A model generated the notes under the pieces. It was not told the DNA's origin, searched no databases, and worked only from the letters and a program-made list of their open reading frames with translations. This document shows, piece after piece, positions 18,424-27,611 of a DNA stretch of 64,000 bases (its first letter is position 1; each line of letters opens with the position of its first letter). Source of the DNA: Candidatus Acididesulfobacter guangdongensis (GTDB taxonomy: Bacteria > SZUA-79 > Acidulodesulfobacterales > Acidulodesulfobacteraceae); contig SGBC01000001.1 of the NCBI GenBank assembly GCA_004195045.1, positions 842,178 through 906,177 on the forward strand, given 5' to 3'. Both the position numbers and the translations under genes were made by a program.

Positions 18424-19218
18424 TTGAACGAACAAATTGCTTATATAATTGACATTCAGGATATTGACATGAATATTAAGAAAATTGAAGATGATGAAGC
18501 AAAAAACATTTATGAAATAAATGAATCGGCTGAAGGCGTAAGAAGTCAAAACGAAAAATTGGAAAGGCTAAAAAATGAATTATCGGAATTACAAAAAAAA
18601 ATAAATTTATGCGAGTTAAATGTTGAGTCGTATAATGAAAAGATTGAAAAATACACTGAAGCTCAAAAACAAATTAAAACAAACAAAGAATACAATGCAA
18701 TGCAAAAATCGGTTAAAGATAATGAGGCATTAAAGAGTTTAGAAGAAGAAGAAATTATAAAAACGATGAGCGCGCAGGAAGAAATTAAATCGGCAATAAA
18801 AATAACGGAAGAAGATATTAAACGTTTATCGGACATTATATCAAATAAAAAAGCTGAAATAGAATCAGATAAGATTAAATATTGCGACATAAAGAAAAAT
18901 CTATCGGATAAAAGAAAAACACTTGAAAAGATATTGAAAGTTGAATTTTTAAATATTTACGAAGCAATAAAAAATAATAATAAATTTCCCGCAGTTATAC
19001 CTGTCAACAACAATCGCGCCTGCACCGGATGTTTCAGAATATTGCCTCCGCAGCAGTTTAATGAACTCTTGTCAGGAGAAATATTTATGCAATGTCCGAT
19101 TTGTTCAAGGATACTTTATTATAAACAGGAAATGCCGGAAACAAACAGCGGCGAGATTATACATAATACAGAAAAAAATAAAACCAAAGCAAATAAAAAG
19201 ACAAAGATTAAAGCTTGA
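18424..19218 (+). CDS. Coiled-coil protein with C4-type zinc ribbon (COG1579-like)
   Basis: Residues about 15-180 are a long Glu/Lys-rich helical coiled coil. The C-terminal segment carries four cysteines in two pairs (CTGCFRILPP near 200 and CPICSRILYY near 224), a C4 zinc ribbon. The family is conserved next to NIF3-family genes in many bacteria, with roles proposed in nucleic-acid contacts but not settled. The TTG start is supported by AAAGGAGA at 18411-18418. A basic tail (KANKKTKIKA) ends the protein. rnpB follows directly. Confidence 0.85.
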   Translation: MNEQIAYIIDIQDIDMNIKKIEDDEAKNIYEINESAEGVRSQNEKLERLKNELSELQKKINLCELNVESYNEKIEKYTEAQKQIKTNKEYNAMQKSVKDNEALKSLEEEEIIKTMSAQEEIKSAIKITEEDIKRLSDIISNKKAEIESDKIKYCDIKKNLSDKRKTLEKILKVEFLNIYEAIKNNNKFPAVIPVNNNRACTGCFRILPPQQFNELLSGEIFMQCPICSRILYYKQEMPETNSGEIIHNTEKNKTKANKKTKIKA

Positions 19219-19259
19219 AAATACTTTGTTTGACTATTTTTTTTAAAATTGATAAAATC

Positions 19260-19646
19260 AAACTGTTCAGGCAGAATTAATAATCGCGGAATTGAATTAT
19301 TACAATTTAATTTTGAGGAAAGTCCGGGCTTCACAGAGCATGGTGCCGTTTTAAAACGGTGAAGGCAACTTTAAGGAAAGCGCAACAGAAAATATACCGC
19401 CGCATTTTAAAAAAATTAATAGTTATCATTTTTTGTCTTTTTATTTATATTGCGGTAAGGGTGAAATAGTGAGGTAAGAGCTCACTCTGATATGCGGCAA
19501 CGCGTACAGTGGCAAGCCCCGCCAGAAGAAAGAACAAATAGGGAAACTTAAGGCTGCTCGTCTTACACGGTTTTCGGGTTGTTCGCTTAGATAAATGATT
19601 ATTTTAATTAACAGAACTCGGCTTATGATTTTGCCTGACTTTATTA
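19260..19646 (+). ncRNA. rnpB: RNase P RNA (catalytic subunit)
   Basis: Ribozyme that matures the 5' ends of tRNAs. The conserved core elements appear in order: GAGGAAAGTCCGGGC near 19314, GGTGCCG, the GGGTGAAA...GAGGTAAGAGCTCAC block near 19458, AACAAATAGGGAAACTTAAGG near 19533, TTAGATAAATGAT near 19588, and the universal 3' block AGAACTCGGCTTATG near 19612. The ends are set by the P1 pairing of TCAGGCA (19267-19273) with TGCCTGA (19632-19638), so the boundaries are approximate. Helical arms are AT-rich compared with E. coli. It accounts for the gap between the zinc-ribbon gene and lepA. Confidence 0.93.
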
Positions 19647-19718
19647 TATCGCCGGACTAACAATAATTTTGTACGGTGCTGTCAGTATATAATTTAATTT
19701 AACTAACAAAACTAATTA

Positions 19719-21524
19719 ATGAAAATAGAAAACATTAGAAATTTTTCGATAATAGCGCATATAGACCACGGTAAATCAACGTTGGCGGACAGACTGTTAG
19801 AATTTACCGGAACCATAAATGATCGTGAAAAAGTTTCGCAATTTCTTGACAATATGGAACTTGAACGCGAAAGAGGCATAACGATAAAAGCTCAAACCGT
19901 AAGACTTAAATATAATTTTGAAGGCAAACCTTATATATTAAATTTAATAGATACCCCCGGACATGTTGATTTTTCCTATGAAGTTTCAAAATCTTTAGCT
20001 GCTTGCGAAGGCGCATTGCTTATAGTCGACGCATCTCAAGGAGTTGAAGCGCAAACCCTGGCGAATGTGTATATTGCTTCCGATATGAATCTCAATATTA
20101 TTCCAGTAATTAATAAAATAGATTTGCCGAGTGCAGATATTGAAAAAACTAAGCAGGAAATAGAAGAAATAGTCGGATTGGATGCAAACTGCGCTATTCT
20201 TGCGAGCGCCAAAGAAGGGATAGGTATAAAAGAAATTCTTGACGACATCGTCATGAAAATTCCTTCTCCTGATGGAGACCCTGAAGCGCCGCTTAAAGCT
20301 TTAATTTTTGATTCATGGTTTGATTCCTATCAGGGAGTTGTTGCGCTTGTCAGAGTATTTAACGGCAGCGTAAAGGCTGGGGATAGTATTTTGCTTATGA
20401 GTTCAGGTAAATCTTATGAAGTTCAGAAAGTAGGGGTTTATTCTCCGCATATGCAAGTACTGCAGCAGCTGAGTGCAGGGGATGTAGGCTGTATTATTGC
20501 AAATATAAAAGATTCCAGCAGATTTAAAATAGGAGATACAGTAACTTTAGTATCTAATCCTACCAATAATCCGCTTGTAGGATTTAAGGAACCTAAACCG
20601 ATGGTATTTGCGGGAATTTATCCAATAGATTCGGATGATTATCAGGAACTCAAGGATTCAATAGAAAAACTCAAGCTTAACGATTCATCTTTTACCTATG
20701 AGCCTGAAACTTCGTTAGCTTTAGGATTTGGTTTCAGATGCGGTTTTCTTGGGCTGCTTCATATGGAAATTATCGTAGAGCGGTTAGAAAGAGAGTATGA
20801 TTTGAGTTTAATCACGACATCGCCTACGGTGCTTTATAAAATTATAACAAATAAAGGAGAAGTTAAGGAGGCTTTAAATCCTGCAAAATTTCCATCCTCA
20901 AAGGAAATTCCTATGCAGGAAGTAAATTACATCGAAGAACCTTTTATACATGCAAATATATATGTTCCTACGGAATATCTCGGCAAGATAATGAATCTTT
21001 GCGTTGAAAAAAGGGGATTACAGATAGAGCTCAGATACATCACTAAGCAGAGGGTATTGCTTATATATGAATTGCCTCTTTCTGAAATTGTTCTTGATTT
21101 TTATGATCAGTTAAAGTCGCTATCTAAAGGTTACGCTTCTTTTGATTATGACACTTCCGGATACAGACGGTCGGATATGATAAAACTTGAAATACTTGTC
21201 AACAAAGAGCCTGTGGATGCGCTTTCTGTTATTGCGCATAAAGATAAAGCATTTATAAGAGGACGTAATATAGTTGAAAAACTAAAGACGCTAATTCCGA
21301 GACAGATGTTTGAAGTTGTTATACAGGCGCAAATAGGTTCTAAAATTATAGCAAGGGAAGAAATAAAGGCACTGAGAAAAAATGTTCTTGCCAAGTGCTA
21401 TGGCGGAGATATTACAAGAAAAAGAAAACTGCTTGAAAAACAAAAAGAAGGCAAAAAAAAGATGAAAAATATTGGCTCTGTTGAAATACCGCAGGAGGCT
21501 TTCTTATCTGTTCTTAAAGTTTAG
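19719..21524 (+). CDS. lepA: Elongation factor 4 (translational GTPase)
   Basis: Ribosome-binding GTPase that promotes back-translocation or initiation under stress. G-domain motifs are complete: [14 protein letters not shown] (G1, residues 11-24), RGITIKAQ (G2), DTPGHVDF (G3), and NKIDLPSAD (G4). The C-terminal domain specific to EF4 is present, ending [20 protein letters not shown]. Length 601 is exactly family size and there is no insert. No Shine-Dalgarno precedes the ATG. It leads into lepB, the lepA-lepB order found in many bacteria. Confidence 0.97.
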   Translation: MKIENIRNFSIIAHIDHGKSTLADRLLEFTGTINDREKVSQFLDNMELERERGITIKAQTVRLKYNFEGKPYILNLIDTPGHVDFSYEVSKSLAACEGALLIVDASQGVEAQTLANVYIASDMNLNIIPVINKIDLPSADIEKTKQEIEEIVGLDANCAILASAKEGIGIKEILDDIVMKIPSPDGDPEAPLKALIFDSWFDSYQGVVALVRVFNGSVKAGDSILLMSSGKSYEVQKVGVYSPHMQVLQQLSAGDVGCIIANIKDSSRFKIGDTVTLVSNPTNNPLVGFKEPKPMVFAGIYPIDSDDYQELKDSIEKLKLNDSSFTYEPETSLALGFGFRCGFLGLLHMEIIVERLEREYDLSLITTSPTVLYKIITNKGEVKEALNPAKFPSSKEIPMQEVNYIEEPFIHANIYVPTEYLGKIMNLCVEKRGLQIELRYITKQRVLLIYELPLSEIVLDFYDQLKSLSKGYASFDYDTSGYRRSDMIKLEILVNKEPVDALSVIAHKDKAFIRGRNIVEKLKTLIPRQMFEVVIQAQIGSKIIAREEIKALRKNVLAKCYGGDITRKRKLLEKQKEGKKKMKNIGSVEIPQEAFLSVLKV

Positions 21525-21721
21525 ACTAAATATTATAATATATATATCGATTTGTTGTTTAAATTTATAGACAGAGTAATTTTTTTTGTATATAATAAGT
21601 TCATTTGCAATTTAATACTTACGTTATAATATTAGTTATGAAAATAATTTATTATTAATTATGCAAATGTTTTATATTTTATATATAAAAATAGTTACTA
21701 TTAATTAGCAAAAATTAAATT

Positions 21722-22363
21722 ATGAGCAATAGAAAACTTGGAGATTATTTTAAAGCAATAGTAATAGCTATATTAATAGCATTGTTTGTAAGAACTTTCG
21801 TTATTCAGGCATTTAAAATTCCTTCCGGGTCAATGGAGCCCACTCTTATACCAGGCGACCATATACTTGTCAATAAATTTATATGGGGAATACATATACC
21901 ATTTACTAAATACATCATTAATGTATCACATCCGAAAACCGGTCAGGTTATAGTCTTTAAATTTCCATACGCAAAAAAATACAATCTGCATCCCGGAATT
22001 GACTTTATCAAAAGAGTAGTAGGTACTCCAGGAGATAAGATTCAAATTATAGATAATCGTGTTTATATTAATAATCATTTGTATAATTGTAAATATGCGC
22101 ATTGGACATCAAAAAAAATCCTGCCGGCATATAACTCTCCAAGAGATAATTATGGTCCGATAACGGTCCCTAAAGATGATTTATTTGTTATGGGAGATAA
22201 TAGAGACAACAGTTTTGATTCAAGATACTGGGGATTTGTTCCATACAAAGATGTTATAGGCGAAGCGTTTATAATATATTTTTCGTGGAATCCAAAAAAT
22301 CATTTTGATATATATTGGCATAGATTTTTTAAAACAATACCCGATTGTCCATTTAACGGATAA
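21722..22363 (+). CDS. lepB: Signal peptidase I
   Basis: Inner-membrane serine/lysine protease that removes signal peptides in the periplasm. A single membrane helix lies at residues 11-31. The catalytic serine is S37 (PSGSMEPTL), the general-base lysine is K97 (DFIKRVVGTPGD), and the box MGDNRDNSFDSRYWGFV closes the site. Length 213 matches the short form with one anchor. It sits 197 bases after lepA. A possible -10 (TATAAT at 21625-21630) lies in the gap, but the -35 is weak. Confidence 0.95.
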   Translation: MSNRKLGDYFKAIVIAILIALFVRTFVIQAFKIPSGSMEPTLIPGDHILVNKFIWGIHIPFTKYIINVSHPKTGQVIVFKFPYAKKYNLHPGIDFIKRVVGTPGDKIQIIDNRVYINNHLYNCKYAHWTSKKILPAYNSPRDNYGPITVPKDDLFVMGDNRDNSFDSRYWGFVPYKDVIGEAFIIYFSWNPKNHFDIYWHRFFKTIPDCPFNG

Positions 22364-22528
22364 AAAACTAAACGTTATGCTAATCTGCCGTAATATTTTG
22401 ATTTATATTTTGAGCTAATACTGCTTAAAAAATTAAATTAATTTAACCTAGTTTCATTTAACAGTTTTATTTAAAATCTTAATATTTTTGAGTTAGCATA
22501 AAAATTTATTAGTTTTAATTGATAAAAA

Positions 22529-23050
22529 TTGAATGAAATAATTTTTAAAAATGATGAAGTAAACGATATAATTGACGGTCTTGCGGCTAAGATTATCAAA
22601 TTCAAATTTGATCTCGGCAATTTAATTATTGCCGGTATTAAAGAAGGCGGCGTTGCCCCGTCTAATATCATTCACGAAAAAGTAAAACATGCGACGGGAT
22701 TTAATTGTCTTTTAGGGTATGTTGACATAACATTATACAGGGACGATTCTTTTGAGGTAAAAAAAGCTGTAAAATCAACGGAGATGCCTTTTAATATCAA
22801 CGGCAAAGATATACTGCTCGTGGATGATGTAATATGCAGCGGAAGAACTGTAAGAGCCGCTATTGACGATTTGATATGTTTTGGAAGACCCAAGAGCATT
22901 AAATTGGCAGTTTTAATCGACAGAGGAGATAGAGAGGTTCCTATTTGCCCGGATTTTACAGGAAAAAAAATTAAAATATCGGATAAATATGATGTAAGAG
23001 TTGAATTAGATGGTAAAAATAAATTTATTGAAAAGATATTAAAGGTATAA
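22529..23050 (+). CDS. pyrR: PyrR, pyrimidine operon regulator / uracil phosphoribosyltransferase
   Basis: PRTase-fold protein. In Gram-positives it binds pyr mRNA; the family also converts uracil and PRPP to UMP. The PRPP loop ILLVDDVICSGRTVRAAIDDL is at about residues 91-111, and LIDRGDREVPICPDFTGK near 130-147 is typical of PyrR. The reading frame begins at a TTG (22529); no ATG in frame gives a full N-terminus and no clear Shine-Dalgarno is seen. It heads the pyrimidine genes, 85 bases before pyrB. I saw no PyrR-binding loop or antiterminator in the 165-base upstream gap. Confidence 0.9.
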   Translation: MNEIIFKNDEVNDIIDGLAAKIIKFKFDLGNLIIAGIKEGGVAPSNIIHEKVKHATGFNCLLGYVDITLYRDDSFEVKKAVKSTEMPFNINGKDILLVDDVICSGRTVRAAIDDLICFGRPKSIKLAVLIDRGDREVPICPDFTGKKIKISDKYDVRVELDGKNKFIEKILKV

Positions 23051-23134
23051 TATTTTATTTATGAATTAATTGCCGGATAATATTTTTTGTTTTGTTATAT
23101 ATTATATTTTTTTTAATAATGTAAAGCTAAAGCT

Positions 23135-24061
23135 ATGGACTACGCTAAAAAAGACCTTATTTCTATTAATGACCTCAGTAAATCCGATATTCTTTATTTT
23201 ATTGATACGGCAAAAGAATTCAAAAAAATTTCATTGCAGGATATTAAAAAAGTTCCTACAATGAGAGGCAAAACTATTCTTAACCTTTTTTTCGAACCTT
23301 CAACAAGAACAAAAACTTCCTTTGAGATTGCCCAAAAAAGACTTAGCGCAGACACAATTAATCTTTCTATCAGCCAAAGTTCTGTTGTAAAAGGAGAAAG
23401 TCTGAGCGATACCATCTTAAATTTGCAGGCTATGAAACCAGACGCTTTTGTCATAAGGCATTATGAATCTGGAGCACCGTTTTTTATTTCTAATATTACA
23501 GATGCCTCAGTTATTAATGCCGGTGACGGGATAAATGAACATCCTACTCAGTGTCTTTTAGATATTATGACTATTTTTGAACATAAAAAAGAAATTAAAT
23601 CTTTAAAAATTGCGATTATAGGGGATATAGTTCATTCAAGAGTTGCCAGATCTGACATAGCAGGTTTGTCTAAATTAGGCGCAGAAATTTATCTTTACGG
23701 ACCTCAAACTTTAATGCCAAGATTTATTAATTCCGATAATGTAAAAATAGCCGGCAGTATGGATAGTGCCGTTAAAGAAGCGGATGTTATAATTATGCTT
23801 AGAGTGCAAAAAGAAAGAACTGCTTTTTATTTTATTCCTTCAATAGAAGAATATAGAAATTATTTTAAACTAACGGAAGGAATTTTAAAATTGGCTTCGA
23901 AAGATGTTCTTGTTTTACATCCAGGTCCGGTAAATAGGGATGTTGAAATTTCAGGTTCAATTATAAATAGCGGCAAAACGGCTATTTTTGATCAGGTAGA
24001 GAACGGAATTGCAATAAGAATGGCTTGTTTATATATATTATTGGGCGGCAGGCATTCATAA
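23135..24061 (+). CDS. pyrB: Aspartate carbamoyltransferase catalytic subunit
   Basis: Condenses carbamoyl phosphate with aspartate. The carbamoyl-phosphate motif FEPSTRTKTSFEIAQKRL is near residues 53-70, with HPTQCLLDIMT near 134 and the aspartate-loop segment LRVQKERT near 225, then HPGPVNRDVEI near 261. Length 308 is normal for the catalytic chain; no regulatory pyrI is seen. It ends 65 bases before the pyrC ATG. Confidence 0.96.
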   Translation: MDYAKKDLISINDLSKSDILYFIDTAKEFKKISLQDIKKVPTMRGKTILNLFFEPSTRTKTSFEIAQKRLSADTINLSISQSSVVKGESLSDTILNLQAMKPDAFVIRHYESGAPFFISNITDASVINAGDGINEHPTQCLLDIMTIFEHKKEIKSLKIAIIGDIVHSRVARSDIAGLSKLGAEIYLYGPQTLMPRFINSDNVKIAGSMDSAVKEADVIIMLRVQKERTAFYFIPSIEEYRNYFKLTEGILKLASKDVLVLHPGPVNRDVEISGSIINSGKTAIFDQVENGIAIRMACLYILLGGRHS

Positions 24062-24126
24062 TTTCAGGATTATTAAATAAATATCGTTTAAATATAATAA
24101 CTAATAGCTCTCTATACGTAAAATTT

Positions 24127-25404
24127 ATGGAAAAATTATTAATTAAAAATGGAATCGTCGTAGACCCTTTCACTGATACGCAGGTTAAAAGAGATATTTA
24201 TGTTGAAAACGGGGTGATAAAAGACGTTAAAAATGAAACTGTCGGCACAAAGGATATAAATATTATCAATGCCGATAATTTATTTGTTTTGCCCGGGTTA
24301 ATCGATATGCACGTTCATCTGAGAGAACCTGGTTTTGAATACAAAGAAACGATTAAAACAGGTATGGAAGCAGCTATCGCAGGCGGATTTACCTCTATCT
24401 GCTGCATGCCAAATTCTAATCCTGCAAATGATTGCAAAGAAGTAAATTCGTTTATTATTAACAAGGCAAAATCTTTTGATTTATGTAACGTTTTCACTAT
24501 AGGAGCGATATCCCGCGGCAATGAAGGTTTAAATCTTGCAAATATCGGAGATTTAAAAAATTCCGGAGCAGTAGCGATAAGTGACGACGGTATGCCTGTA
24601 GAAGACAGTTCTTTAATGGCAAGAGCCCTTTTATACGCAAAGACATTTGACATGCCGGTTATATCGCATAGCGAGGATATAAAACTGAGAGGAAAAGGAG
24701 TAATGAATGAAGGGATTACCTCTCATAAATTGGGCGTCAACGGGATTCCATCCGTTGCCGAAGAGATAGCTATTTTCAGGGATATAAAATTGGCTGAGTA
24801 CTTTGGTGCTTCGCTTCATATTGCTCACGTTTCTACAAAAGGTTCCGTTGAATTAATTAAAATGGCAAAAAATAACGGAATAAATATAACATTTGAAACT
24901 TGTCCGCACTACTTTTCTATTACGGAAGAATCTTTATTGTCGTACAATACAAATGCAAAAATGAATCCTCCGCTGAGAACGCAGGAAGACGTCAATGCAA
25001 TTAAAAATGCTCTAAGAGAAGGTCTGTTTGATGTTATAGCTTCCGACCATGCGCCTCATTCGGAAGACGAGAAAAACACGACATTAGACGAAGCGCCTTT
25101 CGGTATAATAGGATTAGAGACATCACTTGCTTTGACTCTGGGACTGTATCATGAAAAGTACCTATCTATGATTGATATCGCAAATTTAATGTCTTATAAT
25201 CCGTCAAAAATTTTAAAACTGCAAAATAGAGGCGCAATTATAAACGGAAATGCAGGCGATATTACAATAATTAATCCAGAAAAGAAATGGACATATAAAA
25301 AAGAAAATATAAAATCGCTAAGTAAAAATTCCCCTTTTATCAATAAAAGCTTTAAAGGGGCTGCAATGTATGCTATAATAAACGGAAAGATTTTTAAATT
25401 ATAA
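24127..25404 (+). CDS. pyrC: Dihydroorotase
   Basis: Zinc amidohydrolase closing carbamoyl aspartate to dihydroorotate. The metal motif DMHVHLREPGFEYKETI is near residues 59-75, the Cys-rich GGFTSICCMPNSNP near 88-101, ISHSEDI near 179, HIAHVSTKGSVE near 232, and the catalytic ASDHAPHSEDEK near 304. This is the class I PyrC type of about 425 residues. The frame is open for 34 more codons upstream, overlapping pyrB, but the ATG at 24127 gives the family N-terminus (MEKLLIKNGIVVDP). No Shine-Dalgarno. Confidence 0.95.
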   Translation: MEKLLIKNGIVVDPFTDTQVKRDIYVENGVIKDVKNETVGTKDINIINADNLFVLPGLIDMHVHLREPGFEYKETIKTGMEAAIAGGFTSICCMPNSNPANDCKEVNSFIINKAKSFDLCNVFTIGAISRGNEGLNLANIGDLKNSGAVAISDDGMPVEDSSLMARALLYAKTFDMPVISHSEDIKLRGKGVMNEGITSHKLGVNGIPSVAEEIAIFRDIKLAEYFGASLHIAHVSTKGSVELIKMAKNNGINITFETCPHYFSITEESLLSYNTNAKMNPPLRTQEDVNAIKNALREGLFDVIASDHAPHSEDEKNTTLDEAPFGIIGLETSLALTLGLYHEKYLSMIDIANLMSYNPSKILKLQNRGAIINGNAGDITIINPEKKWTYKKENIKSLSKNSPFINKSFKGAAMYAIINGKIFKL

Positions 25405-25516
25405 AAAAAGTACGCATGACTCTTAACTGTAATATCTAAGTTAATTTTCATAGTTATAATTATTATGAAAACCAATATAACCGGTACGTTAAACATTTAA
25501 AAATATCAAAACTGCC

Positions 25517-26659
25517 ATGACATCTAATGCAAAGATCGCAGATAACGATAATGCAGGTAAAGAAAAAGCCGTCATAATGCTGGAGGACGGAACATCGTTT
25601 GAAGGTTATTATGAAGGCAAACCGATTGAATCTGGCGGGGAATTAGTATTTAATACCGCAATGAACGGCTATCAGGAGCTTATCACCGATCCCTCATACA
25701 ATGGGCAGATAGTCATTATGACATATCCTATGATCGGGAATTACGGCATAAACAATGAAGATTTCGAATCTGAAAAAGCATGGCTTTCTGCATATGTTGC
25801 AAAAAATATTGTTTCCAAATATTCTCACTATACTGCGGTAAAGAGTTTAACCGATTTTCTTAATGAAAATAATATTCCTGTTATAACAGGCGTGGATACG
25901 CGCACATTAGCTATTTATCTTAGGGAAAAAGGTTCGACTAACGGATATATAGCCTTAAAATCAAAAGGCATAGATTACATAAAAGAAAAAGTAAAAAATG
26001 TGCCTAAAATGGAAGGTTTAAACTTAACGTCTAATGTTTCGGCAACCAAATTATATAAAAAATATGCAGAAAAACCTGAGTTCGATGTTACAATAATAGA
26101 TTACGGTATTAAATACAGCACTATAGATTGTCTTAACGCTCTCAATGCAAATGTAACGGTAGTTTCGTACGACAGTTCAAAAGAATATGTGCTCGCTACA
26201 AATCCTGACGGAATACTTCTGTCTAACGGTCCCGGAGATCCAAAAACTCTTGCAGATGAAATAAAAACAATAAGAGAACTCATGGGGAAAAAACCTATTT
26301 TCGGAATTTGTCTCGGACATCAATTGCTTGCTCTTGCGTTAGGATTTAATACTTATAAACTTAAATTTGGACACCATGGCGTTAATCATCCAGTGAAAAA
26401 TGTTAAAACTTCTAAAATAGAAATTACTTCGCAAAATCATGGTTTTTGCGTTGACATTAAAGACAGCCGTTCAAATGAAAATTTTAAAGATACTGAAATA
26501 ACGCATGTAAGTTTAAACGATGGCACAGTCGAAGGCATTAAAAATGAATCGTTAAATGTATTTTCCGTTCAATATCATCCTGAAAGCTCACCCGGTCCGA
26601 ATGATTCAAAATACTTATTCGAAGATTTTAAAAAATTATGTCTGAAAAACAAAATATAA
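25517..26659 (+). CDS. carA: Carbamoyl-phosphate synthase small (glutaminase) subunit
   Basis: Releases ammonia from glutamine for CarB. N-terminal domain has LEDGTSFEGYYEGKP and FNTAMNGYQELITDPSYNGQ. The class I amidotransferase domain has GPGDP near 240, the nucleophile in FGICLGHQLLALA near 264, and the His-Glu pair in QYHPESSPGP near 353. Length 380 is normal. It is separated from carB by a radical SAM gene rather than lying directly beside it. Confidence 0.96.
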   Translation: MTSNAKIADNDNAGKEKAVIMLEDGTSFEGYYEGKPIESGGELVFNTAMNGYQELITDPSYNGQIVIMTYPMIGNYGINNEDFESEKAWLSAYVAKNIVSKYSHYTAVKSLTDFLNENNIPVITGVDTRTLAIYLREKGSTNGYIALKSKGIDYIKEKVKNVPKMEGLNLTSNVSATKLYKKYAEKPEFDVTIIDYGIKYSTIDCLNALNANVTVVSYDSSKEYVLATNPDGILLSNGPGDPKTLADEIKTIRELMGKKPIFGICLGHQLLALALGFNTYKLKFGHHGVNHPVKNVKTSKIEITSQNHGFCVDIKDSRSNENFKDTEITHVSLNDGTVEGIKNESLNVFSVQYHPESSPGPNDSKYLFEDFKKLCLKNKI

Positions 26660-26678
26660 AATAATTAATATACCAAAA

Positions 26679-27584
26679 ATGACAGAAAAAGATTTTTTAT
26701 ATAAAATAAAATATCTTTATAAAATTGCCGAAAACTGCTCGCTATGTCCAAGATATTGCAATGCCAAAAGATTTCAAGCAGAAAAAGGTTTGTGCGGCGC
26801 TAAAGATAAATTGCGTATTGCAAGTTTTAATATACACAGAGGTGAAGAACCTTGTATTTCAGGGGAAAACGGTTCAGGCACTATTTTTTTTTCAGGCTGC
26901 TCTTTAAAATGTAAATTCTGTCAGAATTATCCGATAAGCAGATTTTATAACGGAAAAGATTATACCGTGTCAGAATTGAGCGATATAATGCTGGAACTTC
27001 AAAAAAGAGGAGCGCACAATATTAATCTGGTAACTTCGACGCATTTTATGCCGTTTATTGCAGATGCTTTATGCATTGCGAAAGATAAAGGTTTTATGAT
27101 ACCGGTTATTTACAACAGTTCCGGATACGAAACGGAAGAACTGATAGAAATATTAGACGGTATTATAGATATATATCTTCCGGATATAAAATATTCTAAT
27201 AATAGGATTGCGCTTAAATATTCCGGAGTTGATAACTATGTTGAAGTCAACAGAAAAGCTTTAAAAAAAATATATAAACAAGCGGGAGAATTGCAGACTG
27301 ATTTTAACGGTATCGCTATAAAAGGAATGCTTATCAGACATTTAATTTTGCCGGAAGGTATTTCAGGGTATCAGGAATCTTTTAAATTCATTGCTGAAGA
27401 GCTGTCGGAAAATATCCCAGTAAGTCTTATGAGTCAATATTTTCCGGCTTATAAAGCTTTTAATGACAATGCTGTAAGTAGAAAAATAACCGCAGAAGAA
27501 TATATTGAAGCCATTGATTGTTTGTCTAATGCCGGTTTATACGGTTATTATCAAACAGATCTGATAAATGATTTAGCTATGTAG
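26679..27584 (+). CDS. PflX-like radical SAM protein (COG1313 type)
   Basis: Radical SAM enzyme of unassigned substrate, related to pyruvate formate-lyase activases. The [4Fe-4S] motif is C74-x3-C78-x2-C81 (SGCSLKCKFCQNYPIS). Upstream is a second cysteine set (C20, C23, C27, C39 in CSLCPRYCNAKRF and GLCG) typical of this subgroup and likely to bind another metal or cluster. DIYLPDIKYSNN near 170 and the closing SQYFPAYKA near 248 also match the group. It is inserted between carA and carB, 19 bases after carA and 27 bases before carB, so it is probably co-transcribed with the pyr genes; no direct role there is known. Confidence 0.85.
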   Translation: MTEKDFLYKIKYLYKIAENCSLCPRYCNAKRFQAEKGLCGAKDKLRIASFNIHRGEEPCISGENGSGTIFFSGCSLKCKFCQNYPISRFYNGKDYTVSELSDIMLELQKRGAHNINLVTSTHFMPFIADALCIAKDKGFMIPVIYNSSGYETEELIEILDGIIDIYLPDIKYSNNRIALKYSGVDNYVEVNRKALKKIYKQAGELQTDFNGIAIKGMLIRHLILPEGISGYQESFKFIAEELSENIPVSLMSQYFPAYKAFNDNAVSRKITAEEYIEAIDCLSNAGLYGYYQTDLINDLAM

Positions 27585-27611
27585 TTTAATGATTAACAGA
27601 AGGTATCTATT

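Noticed and set aside
22364-22528. PyrR attenuator or riboswitch before pyrR
   Set aside because: No recognisable PyrR-binding loop, antiterminator or terminator pair in the AT-rich gap.
24025-24126. Longer 5' form of pyrC overlapping pyrB
   Set aside because: The extra 34 codons do not match dihydroorotases and overlap the pyrB end; the ATG at 24127 gives the family N-terminus.
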